From NCBI GenBank assembly GCA_933228675.1, contig OW121740.1, positions 1,488,001 to 1,552,000 on the forward strand: a DNA stretch of 64,000 nucleotides, in the 5' to 3' direction. The DNA comes from Stomorhina lunata (Eukaryota; Arthropoda; Insecta; Diptera; Rhiniidae). A program made the translations under genes and the position numbers. Shown piece after piece: positions 58,001 to 64,000 of the stretch; within the stretch, counting starts at the first letter, position 1; the number at the start of each line of letters is the position of its first letter. The notes beneath the pieces are model-generated. The model made no database searches and was not told the DNA's origin. It was given only the letters and a program-made list of their open reading frames with translations.

Positions 58001-59872
58001 AATAATTTTGTAGCTTTGAATAATCGCCAACAGAATACTATACGTTTAAAACGAAGAACATTCATAAAAACTTCCGAGGAAATAGAAGATCGTGTAGCAA
58101 TGGCCGCTGCCCGCGAGGAGGAGAAACTTAAGTACTTTTTGCGAAAGGAAGAGGAAGAAGAAAGGGAGTATAAACGTAAAAAGCAAGAACGGTCATCATT
58201 AAGAGATACTACATCATCTAGCCAGATTGGACACAATGTATTGAAAGGTTACGAAAAAGATTTTGGTGAGATAACTGAAACAAAGATACAACAACCAAAC
58301 GGTACGTCTTTTTATTTTCAGTATTTAATATAGTATGTATTTGAAAAAATTTAAAAGTTAAACTTTGTACGATGTAAAGTCGTTATATCGGCCTAATTTG
58401 GGAATGTATTATAATTTCGTTAAAAATTATATTAAGTGAAATTTAGTCTTCTGAGTTTTTAATTAGTAGAATTAAAAACACAAGCGGCTAAAGTTTTATG
58501 TTTTGTCAATATTATTAATATATTGTATGCAGTTTTAGTAAAAATCTAAAATGTTGCTAATTTTATACTTTTTGGGGTTGTAAGAGTTGTATAATTTGAA
58601 TACATATTATATTAATTTCAACTAGCAAAATCCGCAAAAAGAGATATTATAAAAAAAAATAATAATACATACTTTTATTTATACATCGTAAATAAAAACT
58701 GTCATATCTTCTCAACAATGTCATCTATTGACTTCTGCTATGAACATGATATAAATTCGAACTCAATGTAATCAGTAGTTTGCTTATGACACTCACAATG
58801 TTTCATAATATTGTATTTAATTTTGTTATAAAATCAAATTTTTGATGCGACAGTCAGTTTTTCAATTTATCGGACTAAAATATACTAAAAATTTTACTTC
58901 GATAAATCGAAAACCCCTAAAAATAATTCTTAAAAAACGTCTAGTATTTTCGGTTACAAATTTCGGAATTTCAATGCATGTAACATTGAATATCAATTAA
59001 AAATATGGAAATACATATAATTATACTAAATTATTTTCTTCCTAGGTAAACGACAAAGAGATCGCGGAAGCCGAAGAGAACGTACCACACGTTTTAGTGA
59101 TAACAAAGATAAATATGTTGCTTTACCTAATGCAGCAGCTACATTTCTTAATAACATTAACAGTGCTGCAAATTCTGGAACAAACAATATTACACCATCT
59201 CTGTCAAGCAATATCCAACGCCCGAATATACCAGATATTAATGGCTTATTGCCCAATTATACAAACGCTGGAATGGCGATTGCTTTAAATGCAGCCGATG
59301 CTGCTTTGGAAAAAGCCCTAAAGCGTAAATCTTCCGCAAGTCCCGAAAAACATAGTCGTCGTACCAATCGAGATCGCGATTACGTTTCATCGAAAAAGAG
59401 ACAACGTACAAGTGATAGTAAAAAGTCGAGGTCTCGTTCTAGAACTAGTTCTTCATCGACATCCTCTTCCTCGTCGTCTTCATCATCAGATTCTGATTCT
59501 TCTTCGTCAACTTCACGATCATCACATCATTCTAAATACAGTCATCGCTCTGCCACAAAAAATAAATCTCATCATGCATCTGAAGATAGGCAATATGAAA
59601 AATCACATAAAAACCGAAAAGGTGATGATCGGAAATATTCGTCATCTTCTTATAAAAAAAGGGACAGCGAATTATCCGGTAGTCGTTACCGTCGTAACGG
59701 ATCTTCTGACTCCGATGATGATTATCGTCGACGACACAAATATGATTCCCATTACTCCCGCAATTCTTCCCACTCGCGTAGTTATACGTCCGCTAGACGT
59801 GATCGTGAACGCGAACACTCGCGTTCTCAGTCTAGATCTTCTTATTCTTCTTCCAGTAATCGTAGGCAATAA
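55056..59872 (+). CDS. PNISR: PNISR-like arginine/serine-rich nuclear protein
   Basis: Nine coding exons: 55056-55452, 55513-55753, 56749-56884, 56968-57126, 57217-57319, 57492-57548, 57859-57974, 58034-58301 and 59046-59872 (767 residues). All junctions keep frame; the intron after exon 4 uses a GC donor (TTG|GCAAGT). Matches to vertebrate PNISR/SFRS18: IDWAQLAQQWIQMRD in exon 1; GLPAWI joined across intron 2 to REGLEKMEREKQKQLEKE; TLTELLLEATNEEISKVAEE (exon 5); KSALSTLTGKLGLAAY, then an acidic SENDSEEEIR block; a coiled, Glu/Lys-rich segment (AAAREEEKLKYFLRKEEEEE). The last 190 residues are an SR/KSR-rich tail with long serine runs, as in splicing-speckle proteins. PNISR is a nuclear speckle protein associated with pinin and splicing factors; its biochemical role is poorly known. 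Intron 2 carries repeat insertions. Confidence 0.88.
55799..56705 (+). repeat. TATACCC relic split by an unclassified 460-bp insertion (PNISR intron 2)
   Basis: aaaaacatactaaagtcagt, caagcacg (55815-55842) is the family's 5' end. The family resumes at about 56313 (agccttgccactaatgttaa, ccgatttt) and ends near cattgcaagcatcaacagaa, tttccaccttttgtgatata. Between them 55850-56310 is GC-richer and has open frames on both strands (LLNATRYEFLSKGFCSYLRM on minus; PIKHFLVPLKPAVPNVCKAF on plus) that I cannot assign. Confidence 0.45.
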
Positions 59873-60708
59873 ATTTCTCTTTTCTTTTTCCTAGGTAAAA
59901 GTTAATGCAACTACTTATACGGCAGTGTTTCATATTGAAATACATACAAATTGTGTATTGTATTCAATTATTTTATTATAATTTTTGTTCTTTTTTATTA
60001 TTAAAAAATATATACATATGTATGTACATATATTCTTTATTACGGCAAAGCAGTAGTGGGACTTTCCTCAGTCTTCAACAAGAACAATTACAATTTAAAA
60101 ACTTTCATTGATTAAAAATAAATTATAATATACTCACAATACAAAGTTCGTTTACTGTTTTACTTAACTAGCTTTCTTGTTTGTTTGTAATTCCGTTAAA
60201 ATCTAACAACTCGTTTTTGACCCACTTCCTCTTAACCGATTTAGCTCATATTTAAACCACATGTCAATCTTGGATGACAATACAATGTTTTGTTATCATT
60301 TGGACCATATTTTCGTTGAGGTATTTCACACATTTTTAAACCAAGTACAATATATTTTTAAACCAAGTACAATATATTTTTAAACCAAGTACAAAGTTGC
60401 ACTTTTTTTCAGAAAAGTAAAAGTGTTAAAAAGCTATTTTTACTCTTTTGCTAGGCAAAGAACTCTGGAATATGAATAACTTATAATATTTTGGTATCAT
60501 TAGGATAGCCAATAACTTCATTAGGTTCACCCTTATTTTCATTACTGTGGCTCAAATAATAAAACGGTATGATAAAAAAATGTTTTAAGCAACATATTAC
60601 AATTTTCTAGAGGATAATGACGATTTTTATTTTGCATTACATCAAACGCAATTTATTTGGTAATTCATCGATATACAATGAACTTTAATACAACAATCAA
60701 AAAGAAAA
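59873..60708. other. Convergent 3' flanks of PNISR and the zinc-finger gene
   Basis: 3' UTR sequence and spacer, with AATAAA near 60117 and the small tandem repeat listed separately. Confidence 0.5.
60332..60394 (+). repeat. 22-bp tandem repeat, three units
   Basis: Units of ATTTTTAAACCAAGTACAAT followed by AT begin at 60332, 60354 and 60376; the third is cut short. The copies are identical. Confidence 0.9.
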
Positions 60709-62229
60709 CTATTCTTGTACAATTTGAACAAACTGCAAATTAATATTTTTATCTTCGTCTACCCTGTCGGACTCTTCGTTTTGGAAATTTGTTTGTAACG
60801 TGCTGATCTCACTGTCATTTGCTTTTAATTCCCGTTTACACACTCTCCAGTTTGCAAATGGGTCATCATATTCATCTTCAGCAGTATGGTGATTTTTTTG
60901 TCTACGATGTGTTTTTAATGCCGCTCCACAGATAAAGCCTTCTAAACAAACATTGCATTTATAAGGCTTCTCGCCAGTATGCCGCCGCATATGTATTTTC
61001 AGATCATTAGACTGGGCGAAACTTCGCTGACACTGTGTGCACTTGTATGGACGTTCACCTGTGTGAACACGCATGTGACGGGCCAATTTATTTGCTCGTG
61101 AAAACGATTTACCGCAAATGAAACATATATGAGGCTTTTCTCCAGTATGCTTCCGCTTGTGTACTACAAGATCCTGTCGCCGAGGAAATGCTTTCTCACA
61201 TTCATCACATTGATATGGATTTTCGCCAGTATGCCTTCTTATGTGCACAATAAGACTAGCTTGTGTAAAATTTTTTCCACAATACGGACAGTTGCCTCTT
61301 TTATACGTTTGCTTAGTTTTAATTAACTTCTTGTCCTCCTCTGAAAGATTTTCCACCTCACTAGGATGGTTTGCTGTTAAGTGCCGAATATAGTTGTTTC
61401 GCCGCTTAAACAATTGTGGACAATAAGAACAGGAAATTTGTTTCTCGTCAGTTGTATTACTTGCTTGAGTGGATATATTTGCCAACTCTTCCGATGATAT
61501 CGTTGTGTGGGCTGTTTTAATATGTCGATCCAAAGTTTTTATTTTGGCAAAAGACCTTTGGCAACAGTTGCATTTATAATGACTGGACGACAAACGTTTG
61601 GACAATCGAGATCCAACAGTATCATCGAGTCTTCTTGTTTCATTTGTTCGATGTATATCTCTAAAAATATTAAGCGAATGAAAAGATAGCACATAAAATT
61701 TAAAAAGGTTTTATTACGTATTGCTATAAAAAATGTCTGCTCCTGATTCCGTACAAACATCTTCTATTACCACAACTTCAGTGTCTTGTTCTTCTTCCAA
61801 TTGAAACTCTTCATCTAAAACCTCAATATCTTGTATATCAATATCATTAGCGATACTTTTAATATCGTCATTCAATTCTTCCAGTTCTACTTCTTGTTGG
61901 TTTTGAGCCATTAAATAGTTCTCTATTTCAATTTCTGCCTTCTCTACTGAACAAATAAAGTCATAGGCGTTCAAAAGACGTTCGGTGCATTTTGAGCAAA
62001 GACGGAGGGGTTTTTCGTCATCGTTCTCCACGACCTATAAGTTTATTTTTCATAACACAATTAGCAATTATCGAAATAAATAATTTTAAATATGTACCTC
62101 AACTTCGGTGACTCTCCTAAACACCTTTGCTAACTTTATGTAGTCCTCATATTCAACTTCATCAAAGAATGAATTCGATTCCGGGCTATAATGTAAACAT
62201 ACTCGACAGACCGATTTTAAAGATTCCAT
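60709..62229 (-). CDS. ZAD C2H2 zinc-finger protein
   Basis: Three exons on the minus strand: 62098-62229, 61718-62034 and 60709-61660 (466 residues). The N-terminus is a ZAD domain: CRVC at residues 8-11 pairs with CSKC (about residue 56-59), with the usual acidic segment between. An acidic linker (residues 75-140, many Glu and Asp) follows. The C-terminal half holds seven C2H2 fingers, for example YKCNCCQRSFAKIKTLDRH, NCPYCGKNFTQASLIVHIRR, YQCDECEKAFPRRQDLVVHK, HICFICGKSFSRANKLARHM and YKCTQCQRSFAQSNDLKIHM. Fingers 3-7 are joined by TGEKP-type linkers, which implies sequence-specific DNA binding. ZAD proteins dimerise through the N-terminal domain and are a large insect-specific family of transcription or chromatin factors. 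The exact orthologue is not identified. Confidence 0.93.
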
Positions 62230-62313
62230 TGCAAATTAGGAAAATAAATTAATTTGCATTATCAATAATAACAAATTTCAAATGCTTAAATGCAAGAACA
62301 ATTAAAAAAATGC

Positions 62314-62738
62314 CAGGGATGCCAGAAAATTTTCGTGAAAAATCGTCAGTTTGATTTTTGAAAAATCGGATATGTCAAAATATGTATTACAAATAAAGCT
62401 AAATATTTATTTTTTTTTAATGAAATTTGGGATTTTCAAAAATTTAAATGTAATTATATAGTGACTTTTCTATAACACTTACCGCCATAAGTGAAAAGGG
62501 TTTTAGTTGATGTTTGCATTGCAATATTACTATGACAACAACCTTTTCGAACGCAAAACGATTTAAAATCACTTTCTTGAATTTTTGGCACAAACTATCA
62601 AAAGTCACTAGAAATTAATATTTTTTCTTATTTTGTTATATATGTAGTTAACTACTTTCAAAAATTAGAATTTCATCGGCACCATAGTATTTTTGAGATC
62701 TAAAAATCGCCAATAAATCGATAAATCTGGCATTCCTG
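62314..62738. mobile_element. 425-bp hAT-like MITE
   Basis: Left CAGGGATGCCAGAAAAT and right ATCTGGCATTCCTG are inverted repeats of 12-13 bp with one mismatch, of the CAGGG type. No matching 8-bp flanks are visible, so the duplication is either mutated or the boundary is off. The interior contains a decayed piece resembling the TATACCC family (62480-62540). Confidence 0.45.
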
Positions 62739-63808
62739 GCTTAAGTTGCCCAGACTCCTAAGTCAAAGGTTTTAAACCTGGTCGGCTACCCGCTATATCG
62801 GAATATATAAACTGTTATTGTAGTGGGTCAAGGGCGACCCACACTATTGAATCCAAATAGGCTTCGATAGTCAATAAAGTAAAAAAATGCAATACATATT
62901 TGATAAATTTTATACAACTTATATATGTCTTATAAAGGAACTAGGATCAAATGTGTAACGATTGTCTAGAAATTTGGCTTATTAATTTTTATTTAAGCCA
63001 AAAGTTGATTTGTTTTAAAAATTAACATAAAATGGTCATTATCTTTATATTAACGAGCATAGAAACTACAGTAAAAATGAACCGATTTCAACGAAATGTG
63101 GTACAGCAATTTCAGCTTATATAAGACACATTTCTGCTAAATTTTATGATAACATACTGAAATCCTATGACAATTTTAACAGTGATGGAGATTCTTCCAA
63201 AACAAATTTCTTTGCCCATTAATGGGCTTTCTTTGCCCATTAATGGGCAATCATTCTTTCAGGAGGATGAACATTGTTAAATAGTGGTGGTTTTGAGTAG
63301 ACGGCTTTATTTGAATGAGGTTCTCAGACAAATAATGTAGCATATATCAGAATATATCTATTTATAATAGCCCTCCACTCAAGATATATACTTATATCAC
63401 ACCTAAACTTATTGTATTGTTAATATAAAACCAATTCAAAATCTTTTAATGAAAATAGGTTTTTGCAAACAAACATAAAAATGATTTGTTATTGCATATT
63501 CAACAAAACTGCCTGCCGTCGAAAATAAAAAGCTTTTTGGTTAACGAAACTGATAAATATTATACACAATTTGTATTAAGGTTTATATGAGCCGCCAGTT
63601 GACTGCCGTCGACAGAAAACGGCGATCGATTTAACCCGGCTTAGTTCTCTGACAATAATAAAAGAAGAAGAAAAAGAAATTCATAGAAAAAAGTGGCGTT
63701 TCTAAAATGTGCGCTGAAGTTCTTCAATAATTTTAAATATACGTATTAATTTAAATTAAACAAATATTTTAGTTGAACTAATTATATGATTGTGAACTTC
63801 AAATCATC
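62739..63808. other. Intergenic region and 5' flank of the next gene
   Basis: Decayed TATACCC-family phrases occur at 62755-63170 (cggctacccgctatatcgga, gaaccgatttcaacgaaatg, tggtacagcaatttcagctt). GTTGACTGCCGTCGACAG and the GC-rich patch at 63590-63640 may belong to the promoter of the gene that starts at 63809. Confidence 0.4.
63208..63248 (+). repeat. Duplicated palindrome
   Basis: Two 21-bp units, each TTTCTTTGCCCATTAATGGG plus C, containing the perfect 14-bp palindrome GCCCATTAATGGGC at 63214-63227 and 63235-63248. Confidence 0.9.
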
Positions 63809-63900
63809 ATGGATGCAAATAGTTCATTAGGAAGGCGATATAGCTTTAATTTAGCCCAGAGCAATCCGGTTGCGGAATCCACACACCTAAATGGAAGCAC
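63809..63900 (+). CDS. First coding exon of an unidentified gene (partial)
   Basis: ATG in good context (AATCATCATGGATG) opens MDANSSLGRRYSFNLAQSNP, then VAESTHLNGS, and ends at AC|GTAAGT, a perfect donor at 63901 in phase 2. The codons are balanced and GC-richer than the flank. The rest of the gene lies beyond the window and the protein is not recognised. The RRYSF segment could be a basophilic kinase site. Confidence 0.6.
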
Positions 63901-64000
63901 GTAAGTTAGAGCGATAAATGCAAATTCATAATTGGAATTCTTTTTTTTTAAATAAATTAACAAATATGTTTTGAAAAACTATATGAAGCGTTTACTCTTA
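63901..64000 (+). other. Start of intron 1 of the last gene
   Basis: Follows the GTAAGT donor; AT-rich, with no further exon before the window ends. Confidence 0.6.

Noticed and set aside
57975..58013. 39-nt intron in PNISR ending at TTTTGTAG
   Set aside because: Too short and out of phase. The acceptor CAACAG at 58033 gives a 59-nt intron and keeps the frame.
1..64000. CRISPR array, bacterial operon or phage-like system
   Set aside because: Spliced genes, insect transposons and AT-rich intergenic DNA show a eukaryotic chromosome; no regularly spaced short repeats with unique spacers were seen.

Overview
This is an AT-rich stretch of an insect nuclear genome, almost certainly a higher fly. 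The genes have short introns with GT-AG ends, and the proteins are typical of Diptera: a sarah/nebula-type calcipressin, a ZAD-C2H2 zinc-finger protein, a chitin-binding cuticle protein and an SLC22 transporter. Genes are sparse and most of the sequence is repeats, which suggests a large, repeat-rich genome such as a calyptrate fly (blow fly or house fly type). The species cannot be fixed from the sequence.

Layout. 1-83: last coding bases of a membrane protein (+). 4116-12952: cuticle protein gene (+) whose signal peptide is split by a 7.7 kb intron full of small transposon relics. 13261-13769: SAP18 (-), convergent with the cuticle gene. 17582-18358: calcipressin (+). 20080-21754: SLC22 organic-cation-type transporter (-), first exon not found. 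22258-24180: a hobo/Hermes-type hAT relic carrying a complete P-superfamily-like miniature element. 24973-25600: a 132-bp tandem array. 26119-30849: an intact, very young Ty3/gypsy retrotransposon. 30.9-53 kb: a gene desert with mariner and non-LTR relics, two kinds of tRNA-derived SINE, ATATCG-ended MITEs and repeated copies of a 0.5-0.75 kb element that I call the TATACCC repeat. 53053-53880: a broken copy of the proteasome gene Rpn1 (-). 55056-59872: a nine-exon PNISR-like SR-rich splicing-associated gene (+). 60709-62229: a ZAD zinc-finger gene (-). 63809-63900: first coding exon of an unidentified gene (+).

The host genes do not form a pathway. SAP18 (Sin3 corepressor and exon-junction/ASAP complex), PNISR (nuclear SR-like protein) and the ZAD zinc-finger protein are nuclear regulators. 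Calcipressin controls calcineurin. The transporter and the cuticle protein are surface or secreted products.

The most notable content is transposon archaeology. There is a 713-bp element with perfect 31-bp inverted repeats starting CATG and an 8-bp target duplication, nested in a hAT element with its own 8-bp duplication. A four-level nest lies at 44.2-46.1 kb. A 1-kb inverted-repeat element lies inside the cuticle gene intron. No CRISPR, rRNA or bona fide tRNA gene was seen. All calls come from reading the sequence, with no database search.
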